The notes beneath the pieces are model-generated. The model was not told where the DNA came from, did not search any database, and saw only the letters and a list, made by a program, of their open reading frames with translations. Source: Lepidostoma basale (Eukaryota; Arthropoda; Insecta; Trichoptera; Lepidostomatidae). Taken from it: 64,000 bases of DNA. The position numbers and the translations under genes are program-made. Below are positions 37,664 through 49,038 of the stretch, piece by piece; positions within the stretch are counted from its first letter, which is position 1; the number at the start of each line of letters is the position of its first letter. The stretch covers positions 496,001 through 560,000 of the forward strand of contig JAHDVF020000587.1 of assembly GCA_022606425.2 (NCBI GenBank), read 5' to 3'.

Positions 37664-38290
37664 TATGCCGTTGGGGGTCCATCTCCAGAAGGTTAGGCAG
37701 AGAAAATGTACCATCACATTCTCCATCCTAATACACCTCTCTAGTATCCTCCACGAATAGAATACCGAACGATGAAATAAGAAAGAAATGTAAGGCAGAT
37801 GACTGCATCATGGATAAAATTAAAAAAGGATCCCGGAGATGGTTTCGACATATGGAACGAATGGATGAGAGTAGAATGGTTAAAAAGTTGTACACAAGCA
37901 GCGTGAGTGGAAAAAGAAGCCGAGGATGACCGAGGAAAACATAGCATGACCAAATTAATCAATTACTAAAAGGCGGTCACATTCGAAGTCGGAATAATCG
38001 ACGCGCGTGCATGGTACGATGTATGAATGTAGAGGAAGCCCGAGAGGTATGCCAGGACAGAACATTCTGGTAATCCATCCTCTCTGCCTACCCCTCCCGG
38101 GAAATGGCATAATGGTTAGTTAGTTAGTATCCTCCATTCATTTACGAGTATACACGCATGTCAAATCTTCTGACTTCTAACATGGCTGACCTTTAAAATT
38201 TTATTAATTTCAGGCTTCCTCGACTCCATACTCCATTCACACCGTTAACATATTCGTTCACTATCCACGTGTTCCATATATCCAAACCCA
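37664..38290 (-). pseudogene. LINE-A copy interrupted by LINE-A
   Basis: Antisense LINE-A (37664-37753 and 38125-38290), with a second LINE-A in the plus orientation at 37754-38124 inserted in it. The host copy is duplicated over 12 bases TAGTATCCTCCA at 37742-37753 and 38125-38136. Confidence 0.85.
37754..38124 (+). mobile_element. LINE-A, 5'-truncated, inside LINE-A
   Basis: Reads KCKADDCIMDKIKKGSRRW, then ERMDESRMVKKLYTSSVSG and CMVRCMNVEEAREVCQDR in broken frames; ends ggcataatggttagttag. The 12-bp target duplication matches the 13-bp duplication around 14956-15924. Confidence 0.85.
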
Positions 38291-38367
38291 CACAGGGATA
38301 CTCTCATATAATATATAATGAAATCCCGATTGCTTTATCAATTTTACCATGATTTTTTTATTTATAT

Positions 38368-38815
38368 AATGTGTATTTTTGACACTTAATCAAACGAAAT
38401 GTGTGAATATTAAACAAAAAATTATCGATAATAATGCGATATTTTTTTTGGAAAAATACCTACTTAAAAAAAATAGGGGCGTTTCATTTTTTTTAAATGG
38501 AAAGAAAATAAATAAAACTAACAATTTCGAAGAGAAACTTCTTAAAAAAAAATTCTAAATTTGCAATTGTTTTTTTTTTAAATTTGTGATCTGTAACTTT
38601 AAAACTGGGTCATTGAGGTAGATATTTTTATGTTTTATGATTACATTCTACAAATTCTCAAAAATAATTATGTCTCTCTTTTCATTGTCATGATATTTAG
38701 TCTCTATTACTAAGTAGGTAACTTTTCAACAACAAAAAAACATTCGCATTTTTATTGATAATTTTTTGTCTAATAATTGCACATTTCGTTTGATCAAGTG
38801 TCGAAAATACACATT
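38368..38815. repeat. fold-back element
   Basis: Arms of about 33 bp: gtgtatttttgacacttaat at left and its near complement atcaagtgtcgaaaatacac at right, both containing caaacgaaatgtg or its complement. AT-rich interior, non-coding. Confidence 0.6.
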
Positions 38816-39480
38816 GTATATTTAAATATTTGTAACAAATATTTTTATACATAAATAAAAAAATTTCGATTTTCATTATGTATTTTATAATGGAGTTTTA
38901 CAAAATAAAAACCACACCCATCAATAAATCCTCTCACGATTTAACTGCACATACATCTAAGGTATCTTATCTTCACCGCTTTGCTTCTATACATAAGGGT
39001 TGGAACCAGAAAAAAAAACATTTTTATATTAGTAGGAATTTATTTTGCATAAAAAATAGCACACTGTGTTGCAAGAAGATTAAAACAGTGGAATAATATT
39101 CCAATAAGTGTGGAAAATTCGTCAAAGCAAAATATACATTTAAAAAATGAAAAAAATATAAGTAATGTTAAAAAAAAAATAGATTGTTTCTCAATATTTC
39201 AAACTGGTTGACACAATCCATCCAAATAGAGTTGCCGCCTACACACATACTTTCACTTTAGAGAGTAGAAATTGTGAACTAGAAAACCTACTCAAATCAA
39301 GTAAATATTGATGAAAAAAACAGCTTGAGAATTTATTTTATTTTAAAAATAATATTATTTGTTAACAGTAAACATTTAACAGAGAAACAATTTTATAAGC
39401 AAATTCTATTAAAATATTTTGCTGTGGAATGCAGATTATATACAATAAATCAACAAAAATATCATTTTATAGATATTTCC
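38816..39480. other. intergenic, AT-rich
   Basis: A short LINE-A-like scrap may lie at 38940-39010 (accgctttgcttctatacat followed by aagggttgg, like antisense LINE-A). Otherwise no feature recognised. Confidence 0.35.
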
Positions 39481-39484
39481 TTAA

Positions 39485-39745
39485 CCCCTACAGTGCGGCT
39501 AGCTATATTTGCAGTCCTATAATTGTTTCAAACTGCAGCAGACTACATTTGCAGCTCATGTTTTAACCGCCCTACCCACATGAACGTATGTGATACGTCT
39601 GCGATATTATCGCCCGAACACAACAAGCCGTATCCCGTACGTCCAGGTACAAACAAGTATACCCGCAATCACAGAAACGTTTGTGATACGTCAAATTGTT
39701 CCTACTCGCTTTTTACAAAAAATGAAGCCAGCCGCACAATGGAGG
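39485..39745. mobile_element. TTAA MITE, family P3
   Basis: 261 bp between TTAA at 39481-39484 and 39746-39749, with inverted ends CCCCTACAGTGCGGCTAGC and (complement of right) CCTCCATTGTGCGGCTGGC. It contains an internal TTAACCGCCCTACC word at 39563-39576 like the end of family P2, so two families may be fused here. About 100 bp below the PDCD7 stop. Confidence 0.65.
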
Positions 39746-39841
39746 TTAAAATATCAAATTTAATAATGTATCATTGTTGTGAATTTATTTTATGGAATCG
39801 AATAACACCTACTACCTACAAGTAGGGAATATTTTGAATGT

Positions 39842-42800
39842 TTAGTCTTCTTGTGCTAAATATTGTTTCCATTTAGAATTGGGCTCTTGCGGTGGCACGA
39901 CCCAACCAACGGGGATACTCGATCCATCTTCACAAGAACAAATGTACTGATCCCAGCCGCACCTGTAAAATTTTCAAAGATTATTAGAAATTATTGAATA
40001 ACTAACTAACCATCACGCCGTTTCCTCGGAGGGGTAGGTATAGAGGATGGATCGCCACATTGTTCTATCCTGACATAACTCTCGCGCATCTTCTACATTC
40101 ACACATCGTGACATGCACGCTCGTCGATTGTTCCTACTTCAATGCCATCTAATGAAAGGGAAGGCAGATATAATGGACTGCCACACTCTTCTTTCGTGAT
40201 GTGCACACATGTCAATTGACTCCTCACACAGCAGACATAATATTTGATTGTAATCAAATCAAATTAGTTTATTTACTCAAGACACATTACAAACAGCATA
40301 AATGTTTAAGGCATCTATTGAGTACAGGTAAAATACAACATAATATCAGGAACGCATGAGAGTTGATTCGACATTAGGAAGACAAAATAATTTCCATAGT
40401 CAAGAAAATTTGTCTTGATTGTGCCACACTTTCCACGGATTTCCCATATTTCTTGTTCCGTTTATATCGTTAACATACACTTTCTTTGTCATTCATTCTT
40501 TCCATGTGTCTAAACCATCTTAATGACCGTTTCATTATTTTATTCATAACACTTACATCCACACTGCATTCACTTCTTATATTTGCATTTGACACTATCA
40601 TTTACAAATCACACGCTTAATAGTAAACTGACCGATTAGGGTTTAGGTCATAATTGAGTTAACATTAGATAGAGGCTTGTGTTAATGCTATCCATCTATT
40701 TTTCACAATGTTAACGCTATTTATTCGTACGTGTTTTTCGACTGTTTTTGTTAAAACACCGACTCATGTCAGATTGAGCAAAACTTGCTTTTTTTAGTTA
40801 AGCCAGTGTTCTATTAAGCGTGCGAAATGTATACACATTATTCTACGAGATCTCATTTATTCTACTTTCATCCTTCTTTTGCCAGTGCCATGCATCACTT
40901 CCATACATAAGGGTTGGTATAAGAACACCATAGTGCACTACCATCTTATCTTTTTTGGATACAATTTTATTTGCGATGACAACTTTAAGTGCACTGTTTA
41001 CTTTGTTAGCTGCCTCAACCCTCATTATTATAAGGTAATTAAATCTTAATACTAAGAAAACACTGCAATGCCAACCCTAACTGGTCTTACATTTATGCAG
41101 CCATGGCCGAAAATAAATTTAAACTATAAAAATAAAACATTTTGAATGTATACAAATTCTTGTAGAAAATAACTGGTCAAATTCTTGTAGAAAATAACTG
41201 GTAAAAAAATAACTAATGTTATATAAAATAACTGGTCCAAGTTAAAGGCATAAAAATTGAAGACATATCTCCAGGCATAATCTAGTACTGTATGATTTGC
41301 AGAGACTTTCACAGTGCATTAATAAAGTTTTTCTGCTTAATGCTTCCCAATATTAAATAGATGACGCTAGTGTAGAGTGAACTAAAAAATGTAAAGATAG
41401 GTGCAGGATTCTAGCATATATACAAGTTCCAAAAATTTGTCAGATGTGGTGGTCATAAGAAGGGCGGAATGGGGAATGTTGTTAAACATAAAGCGATTGC
41501 TCAACCCAACCAATGACAGGTCATAAGTCCTGTAAGCGCCTCGGCCACCACATTCTGTTCCCAGAAAAACAATTTACATCTTCGTCTCTATTGAGATACA
41601 ATTAATCCTTTTAAAAATAAACCCTAAATTCCACCACGCCCCCGTTTGTAGGAGCACTCCGGGCCACACAACTAGCCCCATTATGTAACAACCACCGAAT
41701 CACATCTCCAACAATGTTTCCAACAGACGTAAGAGTTGAACTTCTGTATGTCAGAAGATCCTAGTCCAAAGTATTAAAATGTGATTGAATTTTTGATTTG
41801 GATGTACAAACCTGATAGCCATGAAATGTTCATTATTATCCTCGCAATTGTTTAGCGGCACGGCATCGGGCCCCCCAAAAAGAATGTTTTTCCACAATGC
41901 GAGTGTATCACCTGTGGTGGGGAGCGGTATAATAGCAGGGTTCTCCGTAGTGATGACACCTTCGTTGCTCCTTAGTTCTCGAGACAAGCTTTCTTCTTCT
42001 TCAATATACTTCTCCAGAGCCAAGTTCCAAATTCTCTCCAACTTTCCTGGAACCAAACAGAAGAAGTTTAAAATAATTATCCAACTTTACCGCCTGCAGT
42101 GATACTAACTAACTAACCATCACGCCGTCTCTCCGAAGACGGTAGGGCGAGTATATGATGACAGTACATATTCATAGAGAAACAGAATATTTAGAATATG
42201 AATATGAGGACATCGCTACAGGCTCATGAAAATACAATTCACACTAACGATACTCCAGTTAACAAGGTGTCCCAATTCAAGTATCTCGGGTCGGTCCTTA
42301 CTGCGGACGCCAACGTAGACACTGATGTCAAACACAGGACAAACACCGCCTGGCTCAAGTGGAGGTCTCTATCTGGTGTCCTGTGTGATCAAAAAATTCC
42401 AATAAGGACTAAGGACAGAGTCTACAAGACTGCAGTGAGGCCCGCCATGCAATATGGAGCAGAATGCTGGACCAACAAAAAATCCACGAAAGTCGAGTCC
42501 ACGCCGCCGAGATGAAAATGTTGAGGTGGGCTGGAGGCGTCACAAAGCTAGACCACGTAAGGAACGAATTCGTGAGGGGTAGCTTTAAGGTTGCGGAATA
42601 ACAGAAAAATTAAGAGAATCTCGACTCAGTGATACGGTCATGTGATGCGAAGAGACAGCGAGTACATTGTCCAAAAATCCCTCAGCATTCCCACAAAACC
42701 AAGAAGAGGTCGCCCAATAGCAACATGGAAAAGGAGCTCCAACGCGAGAACCTGACAGTGGAGATGAGTCAAAATAGGAAAGTTTGGCGTTTTCGTACGA

Positions 42801-45677
42801 GGAGGGCCGGCCCCAGATGATGGGAAATGGCAAAGGGAAAGAAGAGTTATTGTATTAAAAATAAAGAGAATTATTTACCGATGCAAATGGAGAACTTCTC
42901 CGCATCGGCTGTGTTCAGTTTTTCACCCCGACCAAGGGCTGACTTCTCCCTTGCTTCACGCAGTCTGTTCAAGGCTTCAAACAAAGCTAAACATCTCCTT
43001 CCATCAGCTTTACGTTTCTGGACATCTTTTAAAACAATGTCAGCCCTAAGTTTGAACTCTTCTTCCTGAAAAATAAAACAAGGTTTTATTTTTTACTCAA
43101 ATATAATAATATTATGAGATATTTTATCAAACCTTTTGAATAAATATAATTACACTTAGTACAGTAGAAAGTTGTTTATCCTGATACATTGGGATTGGAG
43201 GCGTTGTGAATACCGATTTTCCAAATAATGACAGGTTGAAACTGAAACTAACTAACTAACCATCACGCCGTCTCTCCGAAGGGGTAGGCAGAAAGAATGG
43301 ACTGCCACACTTTTCATTCCTGATATATTTCTCTCACTTCCTCAACATTCATACACCGTGTAATGCACGCGCTTCGATTTCTGACTCCTCACATGGCCGA
43401 CATTCAATATTTGATTCATTTGATCGTGCCACGTTTTCCTCGGTCTTCCCCTATTTCTGGTTCCATTTACATCGTTAACATATAATTTTTTTACCATTCT
43501 TTCTTTCCATATGTCCAAACCATCTTAATGATCCTTTCATTATTTTGTTCATAACACCATCATTCGCACCGCATTCACTTCTTATATTTTCATTCGACAC
43601 TATCATACCCAGAGTATCCACATTCGCAGTAGAAATGAGATCTCATACACATTCGTCTAAGAGATCTCATTTCTACTGCATTTATTCTACTTTCATCCTT
43701 CTTTTGCAAGTGCCATGCTTCGCTTCCATACATAAGGGTCGGTAAAAGAACACCATTGTGCACTAACTAAATGATAAGTTGAAACTCAAACACAGAGGGA
43801 GACTGACTTTCTGTAGGGTGTGGGGGAGAACAAGAGGAGAGAGAAGAATGATACAACCAACGTTGTGTAGGTGTGGTGGGGTTAGCTTAGTCATGCGGGG
43901 ATCATAGTATAGAATGCTTCATTATCTTGGCTTGTCCGGATAATTGACTGGTTAACTGACGTCCGGATAAAGACGTTCTACTGTATTACAACACTCTATT
44001 TCATGGCAACATTAATGTAAATGGTGAAAATCTGGAACAAGTGGATGATTTTGTATAATTTGGAAGTATGTTTACAAAGGATGGGAGAGTGGAGAAGGAT
44101 ATTGAAAGAAGGATTGGGGCAGGCAACAGAGTAAATGGTACACTTAAAGTTGTCATTGCAAACAAAAGCCTATTCAAAAAAGCTAAGATGGCAGTGCATA
44201 ATGGTGTTCTTGTGCCGACCCTTATGTATGGAAGTGAAGCATGGAACTGGCAAAAGAAGGATGAAAGTAGAATAAATGCAGTAGAAATGAGATCTCTAAG
44301 ACGAATGTGTGTTAAATCTGTATATGATAGATTGTCAAATGCAAGTATAAGAAGTGAATGCGGTGCGAATGAAAGTGTTATGAACAAAATAATGAAAGGG
44401 TCGTTAAGATGGTTTGGACACATGGAAAGAATGAGTGAAGACAGAATGGTGAAGGTTTATGTAAGGTTGACGACCTTCATGGCCGAGTGGTAAGTGCATT
44501 GACTGCCACCCCGAAGGTTCCGGGTTCGACTCCCGGCGAGGGCAGTGTGATTGTCACACTATCTTTGGTCTGGTGTAAAATTCACGTGACAATAAAATGG
44601 CGATAGATTAGCTACCTATCACATGTCACGAAAATCACTATGATAACTATAATACCCTTTACATCGATTTGGCTCATGCTTATGTTAAGAGCGATTCAAC
44701 AAAATAATAATAATAAAACGATGTGAACAGAGCTAGAAATAGAGGAAGACTGAGGAAAACGTGGCACTATCAAATCAATCAAATATTAAATGTCAGTCAC
44801 GTGAGGAGTCGGAGAAATCGACGCGCGTGCATGACAAGATGTATGAACGTAGAGAAAGCGAGAGAAGTATGTCAGGACAGAACAGCGTGGCGTTCCATTC
44901 TTTCTGCCTACCCTTCTGGGGTTAGTTAGTTTATCAATGTACACAATTTTAACTGAAACATGTCTGTGTTAAGTGATGAGTATTGTAATATATACTAAGT
45001 CTAATTATATTTATTCAAACATGAATCCAAAACACAAATAATAATAATAATAATAATTAGGTTTATTTGTATAGCGCCGTTTTAGTGAATAGCTCACCTC
45101 AAGGGCGCTTAAAGTGAAGTCGAATATAGAAGAAACAAACCTTCTTTTTGGTGTTTAATTCTTCCTTCATTCGCTGCAGCCAGTCATCGATTCTATCATG
45201 TTTTTGAGATCTCACAAGTTCTTCTTGAAGCTTTTGCGATTGTATTTTACTTCTTTGACGCTTAATTCGTGCACGTTTATTAGCACGTTTTAATAAAGCG
45301 CTTTTTAGAGTATCGACGCGTTGTTCAATCGACGTTTCCAATTTTTTAATTTCCATCTTTTGCTCTTCTGCACACTTCATTGATTCTCTCCATTCTTCGT
45401 CGGTCAAAGTATGAACATTTAATCTCAACCCACGTTGAACGCTTTTCAGGTTCTCGCAAAGTCTTAACATCCTCGATAGTGATTTACGTGTTTTTGAAAT
45501 TGAAAGAATCGCAGATTTCTTTTTATTTTTGAACTTTGTAAGAGAAGAATTTTGAGGTTGTTCAGAGGGCTGCTTCTTAGATTGTAAATTATTTTTATTA
45601 TTAACAAACGCATCCGGCAAACGCCCTTGCATTCGGTGCCCAGTTGACCACCCAAACGAGTTGTTATGGAATGACAT
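39842..45677 (-). CDS. PDCD7: PDCD7, U11/U12 snRNP 59K protein
   Basis: Four coding exons: 45677-45141, 43065-42879, 42046-41812, 39962-39842; phases close to 359 residues. An in-frame ATG eight codons upstream (45701) is possible; I prefer MSFHNNSFGW at 45677. The N-terminal third is Gln/Asn-rich. A long charged coiled-coil follows (RLRLCENLKS-type start, through EEQKMEIKKLETSIEQRVD and KRANKRARIKRQRSKIQSQ). The C terminus GWDQYICS, then IPVGWVVPPQEPNSKWKQYL, matches the conserved end of vertebrate PDCD7 (WDQYLVP, GWVLPP). The protein is part of the U11/U12 di-snRNP that recognises minor-class introns. Introns 1 and 3 start GTTTGT. Its introns hold LINE-A, LINE-B, pogo-like and SINE insertions. 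A tttatt at 39784-39789 may be the poly(A) signal. Confidence 0.93.
40008..40185 (-). repeat. LINE-A 3' fragment
   Basis: Antisense tail: cgccgtttcctcggaggggt, ggatggatcgccacattgtt, gacatgcacgctcgtcgatt. In PDCD7 intron 3. Confidence 0.75.
40252..40345 (-). repeat. LINE-C tail
   Basis: Antisense aatcaaatcaaattagttta, then catctattgagtacagg: complement of the LINE-C end at 37036-37115. Confidence 0.7.
40420..41015 (-). pseudogene. LINE-A, split by MITE
   Basis: Antisense LINE-A with recognisable HNGVLIPTLMY-like and KVNSALKVVIANK coding (frame 41025-40843 minus: VNSALKVVIANKIVSKKDKM). Interrupted at 40611-40824 by a short element with inverted ends cacgcttaatag and ctattaagcgtg. Confidence 0.75.
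40611..40824. mobile_element. short MITE in LINE-A
   Basis: 214 bp, ends acacgcttaatagtaaactg and (complement of right) cgcacgcttaatagaacact. Non-coding. Superfamily not assigned. Confidence 0.55.
41153..41201. repeat. 24-bp tandem duplication
   Basis: aaattcttgtagaaaataac plus tggt occurs twice in direct succession, and a third partial match (aaaataactggtc) is at about 41225. PDCD7 intron 3. Confidence 0.7.
41352..41612. repeat. long-arm MITE, second copy
   Basis: Reverse-oriented relative of 30744-31147: atcttcgtctctattgagat end at right, ccaatgacaggtcataagtc inside. One arm is degraded. Confidence 0.6.
42185..42845 (+). pseudogene. LINE-B fragment
   Basis: Frame 42198-42515: QFKYLGSVLTADANVDTDVK, RTNTAWLKWRSLSGVLCDQK, VYKTAVRPAMQYGAECWTNK; then a frameshift into MLRWAGGVTKLDHVRNEF and a diverged end. 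Second copy of the family at 12335-12860. A short LINE-A tail on the minus strand precedes it (42106-42150). Confidence 0.85.
43162..43983. mobile_element. pogo-like MITE split by LINE-A
   Basis: Ends cagtagaaagttgtttatcc and (complement of right) cagtagaacgtctttatccg, with TA on both sides. Its interior is interrupted by LINE-A (43245-43775, minus), which leaves a gttgaaact repeat on both sides. In PDCD7 intron 1. Confidence 0.75.
43245..43775 (-). pseudogene. LINE-A, 5'-truncated
   Basis: Antisense copy running from the tail (ctaaccatcacgccgtctct) to the coding part for MYGSEAWHLQKKDESRINAV. It has an internal duplication around gagatctcatttctactgca. Flanked by gttgaaact. Confidence 0.85.
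44020..44935 (+). pseudogene. LINE-A, split by a SINE
   Basis: Frame 44068-44493 reads MFTKDGRVEKDIERRIGAGN, then VLVPTLMYGSEAWNWQKKDE and KIMKGSLRWFGHMERMSEDR. After the SINE (44466-44727) it resumes with RARNRGRLRKTWHYQINQIL and CMNVEKAREVCQDRTAWRSI. One of the best preserved copies, in PDCD7 intron 1. Confidence 0.88.
44466..44727 (+). mobile_element. tRNA-derived SINE
   Basis: RNA polymerase III box A TGGCCGAGTGGT (44480-44491) and box B GGTTCGACTCC (44523-44533), about 31 bases apart, in a tRNA-like head starting near 44467. An unrelated body follows, and an aataataataataaaa tail ends it. Inserted into LINE-A, whose coding sequence continues after the tail. The tRNA head resembles a type with a variable-arm-free fold, but the acceptor stem does not pair well, so it is not a tRNA gene. 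Confidence 0.82.
45040..45115 (-). repeat. LINE-D 3'-end fragment
   Basis: An aataataataataataat run followed by tatagcgccgttttagtgaa and cacctcaagggcgc, the complement of the LINE-D tail. It ends within 30 bp of the PDCD7 exon 1 donor. Confidence 0.7.
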
Positions 45678-45823
45678 TGTAACATCAATTAAATATTTCA
45701 AAACTAAGTTACTTTAAAAATAACACAATATAATTTATAACAATTAATTTCAGTTAATTAGATTATTAAAAATAACATAATATTAAAGCACAATTTAAAA
45801 CGAGTGATTATAATGAAGCGGTA

Positions 45824-46399
45824 TCATGCCATTTGGCTTTCAGGCAGCTGGATCTCTGCATCCGTTAGGGCTTGCTGAGCGGCCGCGTAACCTGTAGTTT
45901 CTTTCAAATCTTGCTCTGAATCGAGAATAGATTTCAATTCTGCGTGGGCTTTCAGTAACCTAAAATAATAAATAATTATATTTATTCAACATATTCTCAA
46001 TAAATAAATCAATGGCATTACTCATGTAACGTGCGACAATGAGTCACGCTTTAACCTTAAATGATAGAATAAAAAGCAACGCCGTTAAAATTATTGATCA
46101 AATTACATGAAAGAAATAAAGTTATTCATTATGCAAAAGGATAATCACTAAGCAAAATATAAGGACACATTTCAATTTCGAAGTATTAACCTTCGGGCGC
46201 AATCTGGAACCATCATCAGAGCTTCTTGCAAAACTTCCTCTTGTTTTCTAATATCATATTCATCGCGACCCTCGTCTTTAAACTTCTGAATTCTGTTTTT
46301 TTGTTGTTCTGCTTCTTTTTCATACACAGTTTTCTCTTTCGCAAGTCGTTTTACAACGCCGGTTTTAATTTGAATTTGACGTATACGTGGGTCAGCCAT
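45824..46399 (-). CDS. TBCA: tubulin-specific chaperone A
   Basis: Two coding exons, 46399-46191 and 45959-45824, give 114 residues, close to the family size of about 108. It starts MADPRIRQIQIKTGVVKRLA, nearly the same as vertebrate TBCA, and carries MMVPDCARRL and an Ala/Gln-rich last helix. The protein folds as a three-helix bundle and holds quasi-native beta-tubulin in the cytosol during tubulin folding. The donor is CGAAG/gttaat and the acceptor attttag. Its stop is 146 bp from the PDCD7 start on the same strand. The start has no upstream in-frame alternative in view. Confidence 0.96.
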
Positions 46400-46601
46400 T
46401 ATGAAAAAAAAAAACTTTATTATAATGTAAATATCATTTCAATGAAAAACGATGGTTAAACAAATTCAATCAACCCGAGGTATGAAAGGAATATTGGTAT
46501 TACAAACAAATTATGAGAGACTTGACTATCCGCGAAAAGGCGAATTGGAAGTAAGCCACAGAAATGAGCACAGTATTCAATACAAGATAAAGATTATTGT
46601 A

Positions 46602-46629
46602 ACAATGCCGTCTCGAAATCACTGTTTAC
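46602..46629 (+). repeat. left member of 28-bp inverted pair
   Basis: acaatgccgtctcgaaatca plus ctgtttac matches the complement of 50961-50988 at 27 of 28 bases. A partial direct repeat (aacaatgccgtct) follows at 46634-46647. Together the pair brackets the whole LTR pile between TBCA and MBD2/3. Confidence 0.7.
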
Positions 46630-46715
46630 CGTAAACAATGCCGTCTAGAAAGACCGTAAGCACCGTAAACAATATTTGCAACATGGAGTTTTAATGGGGT
46701 CGATTTTTGTACCGC

Positions 46716-47642
46716 TGATGTAGCCATGTTTTATGGCATACTCGGTGAGATTGAAATAAACAAATTTTACATGGCAGAAAATACGTTTTCTCTCTGGACG
46801 CTGGTTTGATCTTAGTTAAGTTTAATTTTAATTAGTGATAAGACTATGAAAGATAATTTAAAAACAATAATAGTGTTTAAGGAAGTGAAGTGACAATTTG
46901 GTGATAATAACAAAATAGCGTTCTGCCCCGGTATCGCAATTCTTTCGTGAGTGGCCACACTTTGCGGGGGGGGGGATGACCTTACCCCCTCACCGGCGAT
47001 TTGGAGCTCGAGTCGCCAGGAGTCAGTCTACCACCGGCCCTCGGGAAGGAGCATCGCCCCGGCCGCACGCCGGGGGCGTATTCTATAAAAGTCGTCAGTA
47101 GTGAGTCCCGCGAGGGGGATAATCTCAAAAGTTCGCGATACGTGCCGCATGGCGCCAGCTAATCACCATCGGGGCTTGATGCTGGCCACCACTGTCGCTG
47201 CGAAGGGAACCCGCGCCATCCGCGGTTCATCATCAGCGTGATGCTTCTGTGTCGTGCAGCCTCCGGCAGTCCTCATGCTGGCCCAACCAGCCGTGCCGTC
47301 ACGTCGGCTTCCGTCAGCGTCGGTCCTCGCCAGAGATCAAGTAGTGTTATTCAGTGACGGAGTAGTTTTAAGTCGTTGGCCAACGAATAGCAAGTAAGTC
47401 CTCTTTAGTTTATAAGTAACCTTGTTTCTTTCTTTTTGTTATATTATATGTTTGTGTGTTTAAATATAATTGTAAATAGTAAATATTGGTTTCAATCTCA
47501 TATCACTATACATCCCGGAGCAATCTCAATTAACATAATAGTAATTAGCATTGGCGAAACACTGGGCAACACGTTGTGAAGAATTGTTTCGAGATCGGGA
47601 GTGAAATACGAGTAATGACGTGACGCCAACTTCTTCGTAACA
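46716..47642 (+). mobile_element. LTR copy 1, gypsy-like
   Basis: Starts TGATGTAGCC, ends TTCTTCGTAACA. Shares blocks with the solo LTR at 19086-19935 (aaaatacgttttctctctgg, ttcgcgatacgtgccgcatg, gttggccaacgaatagcaag). No internal domain follows; LTR copy 2 begins at once in mid-sequence. Confidence 0.8.
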
Positions 47643-48132
47643 CCCCCACCCTGCGGGCTTTTGGAAGTTCGTGAGGCTCGAGGAGCAAGGGAGCTCTCTT
47701 ACACCCCGGACCCCGGCGAAGATTGAAAACCGGGGAGATAATCTGAACGAGGAAGAGATCGCGGAATACGTGCCGCATGGTACCAGAAACCAAGGGTACT
47801 TATCACCATTGGGGCCTGATGCTGACCACCGCTGTCGCTATGAAGGAGACCCATGCCCTCCGCGGTCCATCATCCGCGTGATGCTTGCAGCCCGGGGGAT
47901 AGAAGTGGACGCCGGGCAGCCCTTCTGTGCCGTGCAGCCTGTGGCAGTCCTCGTGCTAGCCAACTCGCCACCACGCTGGCTTCCGCCAACGTCAGTCCTC
48001 GCCGCAGATCACCGCCTTCCTCATGGCGTGATCGTCTTGTAGTCTATGTTAGTTTTAATTCGTTGGCCAGCGAATAGCATGCAAGTCTTCTTTAGATCTA
48101 AGTTATCTTTTTCAGTATGTAATTTTTGGTGT

Positions 48133-48993
48133 TGATATAGCCATGTTTCATGACATACTCGATGAGATTGCACTAGACAATTTTTACATGGCCGAAAATA
48201 CGTTTTCTCTCTGGATGCTTGTTTAATCTTAGTTAAGTTTATTTTTAATTAGTGATAAGATTATGAAAAACAATAATAGTGTAAAGGAAAAACAATAATA
48301 GTGCAGTGACAATTTTGCGAGTGGCAACACTTTGGGGGGCGTGATCTTAAACCCCCACCCTGCGGATTTTCAACCAGCGGGCTGTGTGGAGCGAGGCCGC
48401 GAGAGTTACAGACCGGACTCCGGTGAGGCGACATCTGTCTCCGGCCGAACGCCGGGGAGATAATCTGAAGGGGAAAATGCGATATACGCGCCGCATGGTG
48501 CGGGCTGCGTCAGCTTATCATCATCGGGGCCTGATGCTGACCACTGCTGTCTCAGCGAAGGAGACCAAACCGCCCTTCGCTTCCACGCTCTTCCCCATCG
48601 TCCGCCTCGCACGTCTCTCGTGGTGCGGACGCCACTAGCAGCCAACCCACGACGGCTTCGCAGATCACCGTCCTCGTGCTAACCACGACAGCGTCAGCGC
48701 CGTCCTCGCAGCAATTCAGTGACTCGTTAGTTTTAAGTCGTTGGCCAACGAATATCATGTAAGTCCTCTTTAGTTCATAAGTAATCTTGCTTTTTCTTTT
48801 GTGTTGTTTGTTTGATTTAAGGTAATTTTAAATAGTAAATATTTATCATAACACTGTACATCCCGGAGCATATCTCAAATTACATAATTAACATTGGCGA
48901 ATAAAATGGGTACGTTGGGAAGTTGTACGAGATCGGGGAAGAATTCGATAAAATTCATCTTGTTCACCCCGTGACAGCAACTAGCTCCTAACA
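48133..48993 (+). mobile_element. LTR copy 3, followed by primer site
   Basis: 861 bp from TGATATAGCC to CTCCTAACA. Directly followed by AG and the primer-binding site. Carries the family blocks cggggagataatctgaa, gcctgatgctgaccactg and catcccggagcatatctc. Confidence 0.85.
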
Positions 48994-48995
48994 AG

Positions 48996-49016
48996 TGGCG
49001 CCCAACGTCGTGGGGC
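48996..49016 (+). other. primer-binding site, tRNA-Lys type
   Basis: TGGCGCCCAACGT, then CGTGGGGC, two bases after the LTR3 end. The first 13 bases fit the 3' end of tRNA-Lys, the primer used by gypsy and lentiviral-type elements; a CGT repeat adds three bases before GGGGC. It marks this family as LTR retrotransposon and sets the LTR 3' boundary. Confidence 0.85.
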
Positions 49017-49038
49017 ATGACAAAAGCTCCTAACAGTG

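Noticed and set aside
38105..38136. Telomere-type repeat from the ttagttagttag runs
   Set aside because: The unit is TTAG/GTTA at the LINE-A 3' end, not the insect telomere unit TTAGG, and it is only two to four units long.
44466..44545. A tRNA gene
   Set aside because: Polymerase III boxes are present, but the acceptor stem does not pair and a body with an AAT tail follows inside a LINE: a SINE head.
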